From assembly GCA_015832175.1 (NCBI GenBank), contig WJXW01000015.1, forward strand, positions 868,001-932,000: a stretch of 64,000 bases of DNA. Reading direction: 5' to 3'. The notes beneath the pieces were generated by a model that saw only the letters and a program-made list of their open reading frames with translations, ran no database searches and had not been told where the DNA came from. The position numbers were made by a program, and so were the translations under genes. This document shows positions 42,884-52,726 of this stretch, piece by piece (position 1 is the stretch's first letter; the number at the start of each line of letters is the position of its first letter). Source of the DNA: Paraphaeosphaeria minitans. Taxonomy: Eukaryota; Ascomycota; Dothideomycetes; Pleosporales; Didymosphaeriaceae.

Positions 42884-43398
42884 ATGAAATCCACCATCCT
42901 TTTCTCCACAACCATGTTGGCTCTCGCGACCTCCAAGCCACTCACCAGCCCCGCACCGACCCTCAGCGACTTATCTGGACTCGCCAAACGTCTCTTCTAA
43001 CGCATGCAGTCTCGACGCCCAGAAGAGCACAGCGAAGGCTGTCATCGATGCGTACACTGCCTGGGACATCGACAGGATTCTCTCGTACCGGACACCAGAG
43101 TGCCAGCACCAAGTCCTCCCTTCCTCCATGGGTCGTGGGCCCGAGAGTAACGACGAGTACCGCGCATATCTCAGCACCATCATGCCTCTATATTCAGAAT
43201 TTACGGTAGGTACGTTCCAGCCCAGCGTCACAGTTGTAGCTAAACCGCCCGCAGGTGGCAGTTCTTAAAGAGATCCAGGACGCAGAGACGCACACCTGTC
43301 TCATATATGCTTCAAGTACGGCGGATACGAAGATAGGGCGATATGGAAACGAGTATGCACTCATTTTAACGTTCACAGAAGACGGCAGGCATGGGTGA
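42884..43398 (+). pseudogene. SnoaL-like (NTF2-fold) protein, frameshifted after a signal peptide
   Basis: ATG 42884 opens a clear secretion signal (MKSTILFSTTMLALATSKP) and a short propeptide ending LAKR, a Kex2-type site, but the frame stops two codons later. One base out of frame begins the conserved domain: SLDAQKSTAKAVIDAYTAWD, SYRTPECQHQVLPSSMGRGP, DEYRAYLSTIMPLYSEFT. A 49-bp intron (43206-43254) then leads to VAVLKEIQDAETHTCLIYAS and YGNEYALILTFTEDG. This is the SnoaL-like polyketide-cyclase/NTF2 fold found in many short fungal proteins. The final helix expected after TEDG is missing because of a TGA at 43396. A frameshift therefore separates signal from domain and the end is truncated. 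Alternatively the signal peptide could be a separate short secreted peptide. Confidence 0.6.
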
Positions 43399-43858
43399 TG
43401 TTCAATCTCCCGCAGGTCAACACACGATTCATCCACCAATCCGGATCCAACTCGAGCTGCAAGTGATGGGGTCATTTTGCTAGAGCAGAAATTGTTTCCT
43501 AAGTATGGAAGTTGCTGCTAAATAAGGGTAGACTACGTGCGTTGGCCCAGCGGAACCAAGAGCGACGCGCTCTTTAGGACCCCTGGTGCACGAGATCTCG
43601 ATAAGTCGGACTGACTTGACGCTGCTGAGCGATACATAACCCTCCACTGTTTCTTCATGGACACGCAAGGTGCCCGGGAAGCCACTGCAGATAAGTTAGT
43701 CTTGTTTCTCTGGATAGAGGCAAGAATCGTAGATGCAACACCTGAGCAACGCAGACGAGGAGAGACCAGAGTAGCCTTGTACCTGTAATACAAACACCGT
43801 CTTAAACAAGAAGTCCTAACCACACATTCGAGTGGCATTCGGATGTTCAAATCAGGTT

Positions 43859-44365
43859 CTATAGTTTTCCTACAACGATCTTCGGATGATCTATCCTGTT
43901 ATGGGAGACGGCCGAAACCAGGTCATCAATCATCTCCAGTACCCAAACGCACCCTTCGTCACTGGTCAGCCATTGTATGCCCTCGACCGAACCGACACTC
44001 GGTTCCGAATTCCATGACCCATCTCTCCATGCCTTCTGCAATCCGAACACATGACCCAGTAACTGTGGACTCGAACCTTGATCTGCCCGTAAGTATGCGA
44101 TTGCCGAAAGGCTCGTTGTTATCCTTCCAGCCGTGCCACCCGCCCGACTTTGAGGTCGCATCAACAGGCCGCCATAGACATGATCCTTTATATAGTTTGG
44201 AAGATCAGCATGCGCCCTTGTCAATCTGCGATCAATCGTCTCTTCCATTGGAGAGTGGACACTCTTCCAAAGCGCTTGTCCGTTGCTTTGGATACGATCG
44301 ATTCTAATAACTGCTTTGTTCTCGCCTTGAATGAAAATAGGATAACAGACACCGCGCCTGCCCAC
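43859..44365 (-). pseudogene. AhpD/carboxymuconolactone decarboxylase-like C-terminal fragment
   Basis: The frame is open for 168 codons but has no ATG. It contains ADLPNYIKDHVYGGLLMRP, TSLSAIAYLRADQGSSPQLL, GHVFGLQKAWRDGSWN and WLTSDEGCVWVLEMID. This all-helical pattern, with a conserved His in GHVFG, resembles the C-terminal half of fungal AhpD-like/CMD-family proteins. The usual Cys-x-x-Cys/His redox site is not evident. The 5' half is missing; the sequence just upstream belongs to another gene fragment. The family call is moderate. Confidence 0.35.
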
Positions 44366-44369
44366 TGAT

Positions 44370-44545
44370 TATGACGTATAGCTACAAGCTTTGATTTCTT
44401 CAGCTTGTTGCACTGGAGGCAGAAGATATCGGAAGACGATGCGAGCCGGTGTAACGTCCATGGGTCTTGTGATTTGTATTGCTTGACGACCTCGCAAAAG
44501 GATTGTGCGTGTGGTTGGTGAGCGTGATGTCGTCATTCTCGTCAC
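44370..44545 (-). pseudogene. Fragment of a conserved fungal protein with a CxxC motif
   Basis: A short minus-strand stretch encodes KSQDPWTLHRLASSSDIFCL and CNKLKKSKLVAIRHNQW. The CLQC pair followed by a K-K-S-K-L-V motif resembles a zinc-binding C-terminus seen in repeated fungal hypothetical proteins. It is out of frame with its neighbours and clearly partial. Confidence 0.25.
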
Positions 44546-44839
44546 CCGCGAGTGTAAGTCTTAGAGTCAACTTAGACAAGTGTGAGATTGCCTGGTCTCC
44601 ACGAGCAGAAGAACCGGGTGGGGATGCTTCCTTCGCGCCTGCGCTTGTGGCTACTCGTTGTTATGAGATTGCGCTTGCTTTCACCCCCTTAACTACAAAT
44701 TGTAACAATAGCCCTCAATCCGATATCGCCTTTCGAGGGCTGATGTTGGCAAATCTCCTTGAGAATGTCTTGGCTGCCACAACAATAGTATATACCCTCT
44801 GCAACGGCCAGCGCGATGTCAGGGTGCGATGTATGCGCG

Positions 44840-46807
44840 TTACTGCTGTTTTTGTGATAAGAACTCGACAATGCAGCCCTTCGGAAGACGTTCCAAACTT
44901 TGACTATCTATGACTTCGATGGGAAAGGGATCCGACATCGACAGTCTTCTTTCGACTAGTGCCATGAGAGCAGATTCCATAGCTCTGCTGAGTTCCCTTA
45001 AATATGAACCTTGGTGATGCTCAAGAAGTTCTGAAAAGGCTTTGAGTCTTTTCTCGGCCATGTTTAGCAACCTGTACTTGTCAATATCACTAAGTTGGTG
45101 AGGAAGCGCGCTTGGTGCCTACGTGTAATCATTGAAGTTGATTCCAGATTCGTTCGACCCTAACGGCAGTAGTGCAAGGACACCAAAGCCGTAACGGTCG
45201 GTACAAATAGCCAGTATTTTGGCGAGCCTTCGCAGCTGCGACACATGTCTGCGAGTCTTCTGATAATGCGGAGTTCCATTTGCCGGCCCCGGCAATATCA
45301 TCCCCAACACTTCTTCTGTCAAGTTCGCTTGAGCCCTATTCACTGGATTGCCAGGCATGGCACGTGGACCTGTCAAGTGTGTTGTTGGGGTCTGTATAAT
45401 CACCCCATGTTCCTGGAAGAGACTAGCTTTTGCTGTCTTGAATAATTGTACAACGTGGTATCGTCGCAGCAAGACGCATAGATCTTCTTCTCTGCCAAGT
45501 CGACAGATCTCGGCGTATCTTTCCCAGGGTTGCAGAGTAGTTGTAACAGTGTAGGGATAGATGTCCGACGGGTTTCGAGCCGTGTGGAGCATGGCTCTGA
45601 AATTTAGAAGAGTTTGAGAACTTCCGATTGTTAGATAGAGTAATCGCAATCTAGGAAGATGAGAGCTGTTTGGGTCAACAGCGCTGATTCCAGCATGGTC
45701 TAGAAGTACTCTCAAGCTGCTTCGGATCTGAGACGGGAGAGCTTTTGACTTTTCCAATTCCTCTTCAAGAAGTTGTTGGTGTAGTTTGGACTCATCACAC
45801 CCATCATATTGATCACTGTGGGCCTTCTTATGGGTTTTGTTTATCTTTGCGACCGGCTGAATTCCGTCCTCCATGTCGATAGAGCCTCGTTTCGCTACCG
45901 TCACATCCTTGTCTCCCAATGGAGTCATGATACCCGGGTCGCCGGCGATTTCGTACATGCCTGGGAGGGCGATGCAGTTCCATATGTTTCCAGTAGCGTC
46001 TGTTCCAAAGTCGAAGTCGACGAGGTCTTGAGTAAAGTCTGTAGTTGTGTGAGTAAATCTCCCGTTGTTCAAAACTATTAGTCTCACTTAGACTATTATT
46101 GATGGATACAGTGTCATAAGGCTGAACCTGGTCATGCGCCTGATCATCGCTGTCCTGGCTCCACATCCCGCTGCTTAAGGTTAAGTTGTGTGTTTCGATA
46201 TCACCACCGTCCTGCACCTGCTGCAAATGGTGTGAGAGTGGGGTGTTCAACTCGTCATCCGTTGAGAAAGGTGTCAAGGGAGTAGTAATATTCTTAACTT
46301 GAGTTAGAACGAGCTCCAGTTTACATAATATGGCATAAGTCTGCTCAACGATGGTCGGGAAGCCTCCGTTCTGGGTTTGAAGATCCAGCCAGATGGCACC
46401 AAGTATGGCGCTTAGCGCGGTTGCCAGAACATCTGTGGAGGGCGCTTGATTCCTCTGTCGAACACTCTGGGCCAGGTGCCGATTTATTCCCAGTATACAG
46501 CAAACACTCGCTCGGTTCCGTTTGTTTTTGAACCAGTGATTTTGGATGTTGGCGTCCTCTGTGACTCTTAGCCGAGGAATGTGAACAGGAAGGATCTAAG
46601 CGTACTGCTAGTTCGATTCTCCATAACGATAGTTCGATATGTCTCAATCATATCCACCGCACACATTCCCAGCTTGGCTAGTCCCCTGTTACCATCATCT
46701 GAGGTTCCGTCTATGTCGCTCCGATGGGCTGCTGTAAGAGCCACACGGAGACGGTCAGGGAGAGCAAATTGGTATCCAATTTGCGCTTGAACAGTTCCGA
46801 TCTCCAT
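44840..46807 (-). CDS. Degenerate RNase III-domain protein with a long uncharacterised C-terminus
   Basis: Four exons, 46807-46606, 46558-46088, 46038-45123 and 45089-44840, join in frame to 612 residues with consensus donors (GTACGC, GTGAGA, GTAGGC). Residues 1 to about 155 have the RNase III fold order: TVQAQIGYQFALPDRLRVAL, then GNRGLAKLGMCAVDMI at the position of the ERLEFLGD signature, and LATALSAILGAIWLDLQ where active enzymes have E-A-x-x-G-A. The acidic catalytic residues of the signature and the second-site Glu are replaced, so I infer a non-catalytic domain. An acidic linker (about residues 165-225) precedes a large helical region with LPRLRLLYLTIGSSQTLLNF, YAEICRLGREEDLCVLLRRY and AEKRLKAFSELLEHHQGSYL, which I do not recognise. 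It has no dsRBD, helicase or PAZ. Intact reading frame. A nucleic-acid-binding or dimerisation role is possible. Confidence 0.65.
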
Positions 46808-47972
46808 ATTGTGTGTTGGGAAGGCAAGAAATTGTCTACATTTACCAAATATTATCGTGGATGACTTCTCCGATGACGTTTTATAAGGTGCAGGATGGGG
46901 CCTTCTAGGCTGCAAGTTCTACTCTGCCGTATTCGATTAGTAAGATTTGAACCCGTCGAAGTGAGTCAAACCCATTCTCGACCACACTACCCTGGGTGCT
47001 TACAGGGCTATCAAAAAGTTGATGCCTGATCATGCAAAGTGCATCCAATTTTCGTCGCTAATCATTCTCCTCGAGAAGATTCTATTGCTGCCTAGAGCCA
47101 GGATAATGTACGTTCTGACTTGCATTATCTAGGATCGTGCGATCTTGAATAATTGGGTGAGATATCCCTCCTGTGCGTGTCCATACATAGTCTTTCGTCG
47201 TATCTGGACCACAGTCACATCAAACAAATCGAGGTGACCACTAGTAACATTTACCGCTCCAATAGCGATGGCCCAATATTGTAGCAGGATTTTTTTGTTA
47301 GCAGTCCGAATGGCAAAACTCGCAAGATTGTATTCCGATAAAGCATTGCAACATGTATTCGATTCGATGGGTGAACGCAACCGCCGACACGGAAAATCGC
47401 GCGAAATGTTGCGGGTGCAATGAGTAAAGCTGAGCTGTCCTGAACACAATCATGTGACTCGGTCATCACCCAGTTGAGGCATATATCGCAATCAGGAGAG
47501 GTTTCCTATGATGGAATGAAGGAAAGAGGATGATCATTTCTGTCTAGGGGAGGTTCCTTCCTTCAGGAAAGAGAACCCTCCTCATACGGGCAATAAAACG
47601 GTATCGGAAATAAAATACCGGAAATGGAATCTCGGGTTCCACAGATATCCTTCGAGCGGGGTTATCGGAACTCAACCCTAGCCGCGGCGGTTACAACCAC
47701 ATAACATCAGAATTAGACAGATCCTAAGTGGACTTGAGTGGTTCTGTAGTAATTGTTCCTGCTTTCTACACTGCAGCGTGGCAAATGAAAAGGGTTTATT
47801 CTGTTTGTCCTGGTCGCCTTTATTTCCTTCCACTAAAAACTGGATAAAAATACTTGAATCACATCTAAGAGCTTGGAACAGGTTTCACTTGTCTCAACAC
47901 TCCATCGCTGTCTACAAACTCAAACAGAGTGGAGTAGTCGGAGGTTTCGACGCCCAGACTGATGCAGTCGAT
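46808..47972. other. No recognisable gene
   Basis: Promoter side of the RNase III-like gene and 5' flank of the next gene. The frame leading into 47973 is open from 47778 without an ATG. A GGAA/TTCC-rich stretch around 47516-47580 is the only visible structure. Confidence 0.4.
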
Positions 47973-48440
47973 ATGCTCGCGTCAAAAAGTCGCCTATTAA
48001 CTTTGCTCTTGCGCCGGTGGCACAGGATGCTGGGTCTCCCTCGCCAGTCACCTCCTTGTTGGTATCGAGATCGGCTTCGAGAGGAGCTATACGAACGCCG
48101 TTCAGCGACAACACATTGGGGCAAAGTCAGTGAGACATCCGACGTTCTCTTTTCAATCAGTCGTGCTCTGTATGACGGGGTTCCGACGCGCCAACTGCCC
48201 GCGCTCTCGCGCCATATTCCTGCATATATGTACATGGTAGCTAAGTATACCTTGCGATGGAAGTTCTATCGTGTGGCGGGCAGCATGTGTGACGCACCGT
48301 ATCGCGAATCAATTCGCGAGGTCATCAATCCTGGCAGGGACCATAAGCTCCTCGAAGTTGCGTTGCGTCACGATATCGACCCTGTATCTTTCAAGCTCGC
48401 CGCCAAGAGCCTCCGACGATTCTGGCCTCTTCTTCCCTAA
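47973..48440 (+). CDS. Conserved fungal hypothetical protein
   Basis: From ATG 47973 the frame gives 155 residues: LLRRWHRMLGLPRQSPPCWY, RLREELYERRSATTHWGKVS, ETSDVLFSISRALYDG, VPVYMYMVAKYTLRWKFY-like and a terminal SLRRFWPLLP. I recognise this as a small all-helical protein found in multiple copies in dothideomycete genomes, without an assigned function. The rich Arg/Trp/Tyr content and conserved W-x-R-D-R-L-R-E-E-L motif are its hallmarks. The family's usual length fits. It has no signal peptide, and the frame is undisrupted. Confidence 0.55.
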   Translation: MLASKSRLLTLLLRRWHRMLGLPRQSPPCWYRDRLREELYERRSATTHWGKVSETSDVLFSISRALYDGVPTRQLPALSRHIPAYMYMVAKYTLRWKFYRVAGSMCDAPYRESIREVINPGRDHKLLEVALRHDIDPVSFKLAAKSLRRFWPLLP

Positions 48441-48592
48441 TTTGGCCTGGATAGATTATCACGGCCCGTTGCACTCCGGAAAAAGACTTGTCTGTGCCAA
48501 TATTCGAGGGCTACCCTCGTATTGGGGGGGTTCTTAGGGCGACACAGCAATTTGCATTGGCCCACCTGGACGATAACAAGCCACCAATAAAT

Positions 48593-48599
48593 TATATAA
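48593..48599 (+). promoter_or_regulatory. TATA box of the UPRT fusion gene
   Basis: TATATAA-like element (TTATATAAC context) about 155 bp upstream of ATG 48750 and only a few bases from the earlier in-frame ATG at 48603. This favours 48750 as the real start. Confidence 0.4.
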
Positions 48600-48749
48600 C
48601 ACATGCCAAACAACAACCCGCACGATCTATATCTACGAACTGGGTTATTACACAGCTGTTCTTCATCGACTCAACTTGATCCTGTTCTCAGGTCGAAGGC
48701 ACTTGACTTCCACTTTGTAACATTCTTGAGACACTTTCAAGCTCGCTCT

Positions 48750-50852
48750 ATGCCTCTCCACGAGCAAGAACTCTCAAATCTCCAACAAAACCATGAGGCT
48801 GGTCATGAATTGAAGCAATCTCAGGGTACTAACGGTCTCAATTCAGTCGAAAGACCAATCATCGTCGGGATATATGGGATCTCGGGCTCCGGAAAAACGT
48901 TTCTCATGGACTGTTTAAAGCAGGACTTGAGTAAAACCTCATTCCATTTCTATGAAGGTTCGGAGACGATAGCCAATCTCGTACCTGGAGGCCTCAAAGC
49001 GTTTCAACAGATGGATGTACCAGAAAAGACGCAGTGGCGTGAACAAGCGATCGACACCATCAGAATTCTAAGCAAAGGCGATGGGAAAACGGCGGTAGTT
49101 ACTGGTCACTCCATGTTCTGGCCGGAAGGAGATGAAACTGGGCACAAAGTCTGCACACAGAGCGATCTAGCCGCCTATACGCACATCCTTTATCTCGATA
49201 TTCCCGTCGAGACCATCGAGCAACGCCGCTGGAACGATGCTTCGAAACCGCGCCCCCACATTTCAGTCTCCCATCTACTGAAATGGCAGCAAGCTGAGAA
49301 GACTCAGCTACGATTCTTATGTCGCGAGCATGGCATCTTGTTCTCAGCTCTGGAATCAGATGCCAGTGTAAAGAAGAGAGCATTGGAGCTCATTCGAGAC
49401 TTCAGCGTTCATACCGAAAAGCACAATGAGATCCAAGCTCAAACAAGATTGGATGCGGCTATGGCGTGCTACAGAAGCCCACCCGATACGATCCTAGTCC
49501 TAGACGGCGACAGAACACTGACTGCGCAGGACACCGGGCCCTTGTTTTGGCAGAAGTTATCGGAAACGGGATCATTGCCCATAAGTGCTCCACTGAAGTC
49601 ACTGTTTGGTGGCCCAATGGGGTACTCTTACAAAAGTTTTCGACAGGCTATGCTTCTATACGAGGATGCTGTCGACGAGCATACTTACGATGCCATCTGT
49701 CAGCAGGTAGCTTCCGACGTGGCAATCCATCCGGAATTCAAGTGCTTGCTGCGGCTGGTAGCGGAGCAAGAGCACCTCGGTGCTGTCGTCGTAAGTTGCG
49801 GCCTTCACCGAGTCTGGGAGAAGGTTCTCGAGAAAGAAGGCTTGTCCCAAGGCATACCGATCATCGCGGGCGGAAGACTTTCAGACGGTTTTGTTGTGAC
49901 AGCAGAAATCAAAGCTGCCGTTGTGAACCGTTTGCAGACGCTACACCATGCATATGTTTGGGCATTCGGAGATAGCCCACTCGATATTCCTATGTTGATG
50001 GCAGCAGATGAAGCGACTGTTGTGGTCGGCGATGAGCTCACCAGAAGCCGATCGATGGATCCGGTCCTCTTCGATATGATAGGCAAAGGCCAATTGAGCG
50101 CACGCCAAGTCGTCTTGCCTCGTACTGCTTCACCGCGACTGGACACATCTATGCTGCCGATGATCGACTTGAACGACATAGAATTCCTCACTGACCTGCT
50201 TCGCCGCCATGATCGCTCCGCAAAGCTTGCGATCTATCATGCAACAAACAAGAACGCAGCCAAAGTCATTGCGACCCAGATGCGCGATGCAGCTGTTGCT
50301 GGGCCTGCGTTAAGGAAAGCTCATCGTCAGGCTGGATGGTACCTCTCTCACGAGTACTTGACTCACATACTCGGAGTGGAGGACTGTCCGATCTCGCACG
50401 TCCTAGGGCACGGAGCCACCGGATCCCGGCTTATGGATGAACAAAAGACGACGATTGTGGCAATCATGCGAGCTGGTGAACCCATGGCCTCTGGCGTCAG
50501 CGAAGCTTTCTCGCTGGCGATGTACGTGCACGCTAAATCTCCCAGCGACCTTGCGCCCCATCATATACAAGGCCGAAGCCAGATTCTATTGGTCGATTCC
50601 GTCGTGAACAGCGGAAAGACGGTCATCCAGTTCGTACAGCACGTTCGCAATGTTAACGAAGACATCCATATTGTGGTGGTGACTGGGGTTGTCCAAGGTC
50701 AATGTGTTTCTTCGAGAAGTGAGGTGTACCAGGCACTGGAAACGTGTGGGAACGTCAGTCTCGTGGCGCTTCGGATTTCGAGCACAAAGTTTACCGGCAG
50801 TGGCACGACTGACACGGGTAACCGTCTGTTCAACACCACCCACATTCTTTAG
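48750..50852 (+). CDS. Trifunctional fusion: P-loop kinase, HAD phosphatase and uracil phosphoribosyltransferase
   Basis: A single-exon frame of 700 residues from ATG 48750 (749 if ATG 48603 is used). Three modules are visible. Residues about 35-215: a P-loop kinase-like domain with VGIYGISGSGKTF and TAVVTGHSMFWP. Residues about 245-450: a HAD phosphohydrolase with ILVLDGDRTLTAQD (catalytic DxD) and WAFGDSPLDIPML (motif IV). Residues about 485-700: a uracil phosphoribosyltransferase with LSHEYLTHILG, VAIMRAGEPM and the PRPP loop ILLVDSVVNSGKT. UPRTases make UMP from uracil and PRPP, so the protein may couple uracil salvage to dephosphorylation and phosphorylation of a related metabolite. This three-part arrangement is known to me from ascomycetes, but its physiology is not established. 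All key motifs are intact, and GC-rich codon use suggests an expressed gene. Confidence 0.85.
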   Translation: MPLHEQELSNLQQNHEAGHELKQSQGTNGLNSVERPIIVGIYGISGSGKTFLMDCLKQDLSKTSFHFYEGSETIANLVPGGLKAFQQMDVPEKTQWREQAIDTIRILSKGDGKTAVVTGHSMFWPEGDETGHKVCTQSDLAAYTHILYLDIPVETIEQRRWNDASKPRPHISVSHLLKWQQAEKTQLRFLCREHGILFSALESDASVKKRALELIRDFSVHTEKHNEIQAQTRLDAAMACYRSPPDTILVLDGDRTLTAQDTGPLFWQKLSETGSLPISAPLKSLFGGPMGYSYKSFRQAMLLYEDAVDEHTYDAICQQVASDVAIHPEFKCLLRLVAEQEHLGAVVVSCGLHRVWEKVLEKEGLSQGIPIIAGGRLSDGFVVTAEIKAAVVNRLQTLHHAYVWAFGDSPLDIPMLMAADEATVVVGDELTRSRSMDPVLFDMIGKGQLSARQVVLPRTASPRLDTSMLPMIDLNDIEFLTDLLRRHDRSAKLAIYHATNKNAAKVIATQMRDAAVAGPALRKAHRQAGWYLSHEYLTHILGVEDCPISHVLGHGATGSRLMDEQKTTIVAIMRAGEPMASGVSEAFSLAMYVHAKSPSDLAPHHIQGRSQILLVDSVVNSGKTVIQFVQHVRNVNEDIHIVVVTGVVQGQCVSSRSEVYQALETCGNVSLVALRISSTKFTGSGTTDTGNRLFNTTHIL

Positions 50853-51403
50853 AGACAGCAGGAGTTGCGAGATGTTGTCATTCCTTCTATCGTTATGTCA
50901 TTTATTTCGCCTTGCATTTACTCTTGGAGATAATACATTCGCCCCGTCATATGAAGTGCCCTCTGCGTTCATAGCGACCGGTTTGATTACAGCCTGTTCC
51001 CACCCAATGGTTGGGGATTGGTGCAAACAATGCACCCTCGTAAATTGGTGGTCCTATGCAGGTTCTTGCAGTCGCAGTCAAACATATGAAATGCCTACCA
51101 GCAACGCAACCTGACCCCTCACATCTAGGGATGCATCTTCGGCATCCTTCAAACTCTCTCGTTGCCCCACATCCAGGTGTAACGACGCACTAGCAGATAG
51201 GCACCCGCGTTTGGCAGTCCATGTGACTAGTGTCCAGTCCCATACACTGAATATCGAATCGTCTCGCGTTGTACATGGATGTGGGTACAACTGCGCGGTA
51301 TGGAATGGGCAACATCGCATGGAGCTCTATAAATGGTCGTCATTGGTGCCAACGGCGCAATCCTGACAGGACATTTCAACTACCTGACTGCTAAAATATC
51401 AAC
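50853..51403. other. No recognisable gene
   Basis: Intergenic. The plus-strand frame here is a shadow of the upstream gene's other frame. Confidence 0.45.
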
Positions 51404-51868
51404 ATGTCGCCCAGAAGAAGCAAGCAAGTTCCGAAATGGTCGATGCATCCGGAACTGCACGGCGACGTTTCGCGTCTACTCGCAGAAGAGGAGCTACATC
51501 TCTCTTTCTATCAGAACGATTCAACATATCAATGCCTGAGAGACTACGACACTAATATCATGGGCCGGTTTTCTTGCCGCAACGAAGCATGCACAGCTTC
51601 GGGATGGTCCAGCAAAAAGATTGCGATCACGATCAGATTGTACTCAGGTGGTCGATACAACGCCAGAGTATACCACCAGCGGTGCCAACAGTGCAACAGT
51701 CTGAGTCAACCCTGGCTGGACGGCTCATACGCTGAAAGGATAGCGTACCGCTTGAAAAAGTGGCACGGCGTAGAGATGGAGGCGCCAGAGTATGGGGGAA
51801 AGAATGGGAAGCCGCATCACCGGGCATTGTGTGAGGGGTGCAAAGCCGGACATTGCAGTGAAACGTAA
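51404..51868 (+). CDS. 3CxxC-type zinc-binding protein
   Basis: ATG 51404 opens a 154-residue frame. The core matches the zf-3CxxC domain: GRFSCRNEACTASGWSSKKI, RVYHQRCQQCNSLSQPWLDG, YAERIAYRLKKWHGVEME and RALCEGCKAGHC. The Cys pairs in CRNEAC, CQQC and CEGC-x-x-x-H/C supply the metal ligands. In animals the domain occurs in receptor-transporter proteins; in fungi it is found in short proteins of unknown function. Short basic N-terminus (SPRRSKQVPKWS). No signal peptide. Intact. Confidence 0.75.
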   Translation: MSPRRSKQVPKWSMHPELHGDVSRLLAEEELHLSFYQNDSTYQCLRDYDTNIMGRFSCRNEACTASGWSSKKIAITIRLYSGGRYNARVYHQRCQQCNSLSQPWLDGSYAERIAYRLKKWHGVEMEAPEYGGKNGKPHHRALCEGCKAGHCSET

Positions 51869-52248
51869 TGGCTATCGAGGTAAGTCAAGTCTTGGTTACA
51901 ATAGATGGTTGCATTGAGATACATGTATAGCTCCAAAGGCGTGACGGTATTGCCCAAGTGCCCAGATAGACTGGTCCGCCAGGATATTTCGGACAGACTG
52001 GAAGGCATCTTAAGGCCAAGTTGAGTTACAAGAGCACCGCTCCTCGTTGTAGACCAGTATAGCTCCCAATCGTCAACATCTTTGTCCTCATTCGGTAGTG
52101 CGACTTGTGGCCATGTGCATGAGCGTCCTGCCCTAGAGCAGGGAGGCATCGACACCCGGCCCAACCCCAGAACGTCAATCGGAGTCAGTGCTGAGTCTAT
52201 TTTCCAAGGTAGAGCCTCATAGCGGCAAAATCTATCGATTGACGACAA
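51817..52248 (-). CDS. Hypothetical protein fragment
   Basis: A 143-codon frame of protein-like composition with PSSLSEISWRTSLSGHLG and TVTPLELYMYLNATIYC. It starts with TTG and lacks an ATG near its 5' end, so it is probably a last exon or a decayed gene. No domain recognised. Confidence 0.3.
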   Translation of the reverse strand: MSSIDRFCRYEALPWKIDSALTPIDVLGLGRVSMPPCSRAGRSCTWPQVALPNEDKDVDDWELYWSTTRSGALVTQLGLKMPSSLSEISWRTSLSGHLGNTVTPLELYMYLNATIYCNQDLTYLDSHYVSLQCPALHPSHNAR

Positions 52249-52292
52249 TTGTTTCTACCGTCATCGCAGTATACTAACTAGATGATTCAGAT

Positions 52293-52673
52293 ATGGGCAT
52301 CGACGCCGGCTTCGACATGGTCCCACCCTTATTTAAAGGAGGTTTGGACAGACATGATTGGGATCATTTAATCGACTTCGTCAGAACCCGTTTCAAAGAC
52401 GATCCCCAAGTCGAGATAAAATCAAACTACATCGCCTTCAAAGCTGGCGAACATCCCATGCTACCCTTCGAAGGCCACAAATTTCTCCGATTCAGCTCGA
52501 AAGTTTCCGGCAGCACTGCAGCGGCAACTGGAGTTGAACAGTACATCGATATCGTCGCGCGCCTTGCAAAGGTACGATTCGGATCGCGTGTGCAGTACTG
52601 GAACGAGGCTTGGGACCGGTATGGGATATACGAATGAGACGAAGTCAACGAGTCGTTTCGATCGTATGAGCAG
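52293..52673 (+). pseudogene. Conserved fungal hypothetical protein with a Trp-to-stop change
   Basis: The frame from ATG 52293 begins MGIDAGFDMVPPLFKGGLDR and includes VEIKSNYIAFKAGEHPMLPF, KFLRFSSKVSG, YIDIVARLAKVRFGSRVQYW. I recognise this as a small protein of unknown function repeated in dothideomycete genomes. TGA at 52635-52637 stands where relatives have Trp; the frame then continues as DEVNESFRSYEQ to a GTACGT donor at 52674. Loss of only about 12 codons plus the last exon might leave a partly functional product. Confidence 0.5.
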
Positions 52674-52726
52674 GTACGTACAGCCTCGAAATCATTGCAC
52701 ATCTAGTAGATCTAATGCTGTTATAA

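Noticed and set aside
44040..44090. tRNA-like GGACTCGAACC box
   Set aside because: No cloverleaf can be drawn around it, and the sequence is explained by the AhpD-like coding frame on the minus strand.
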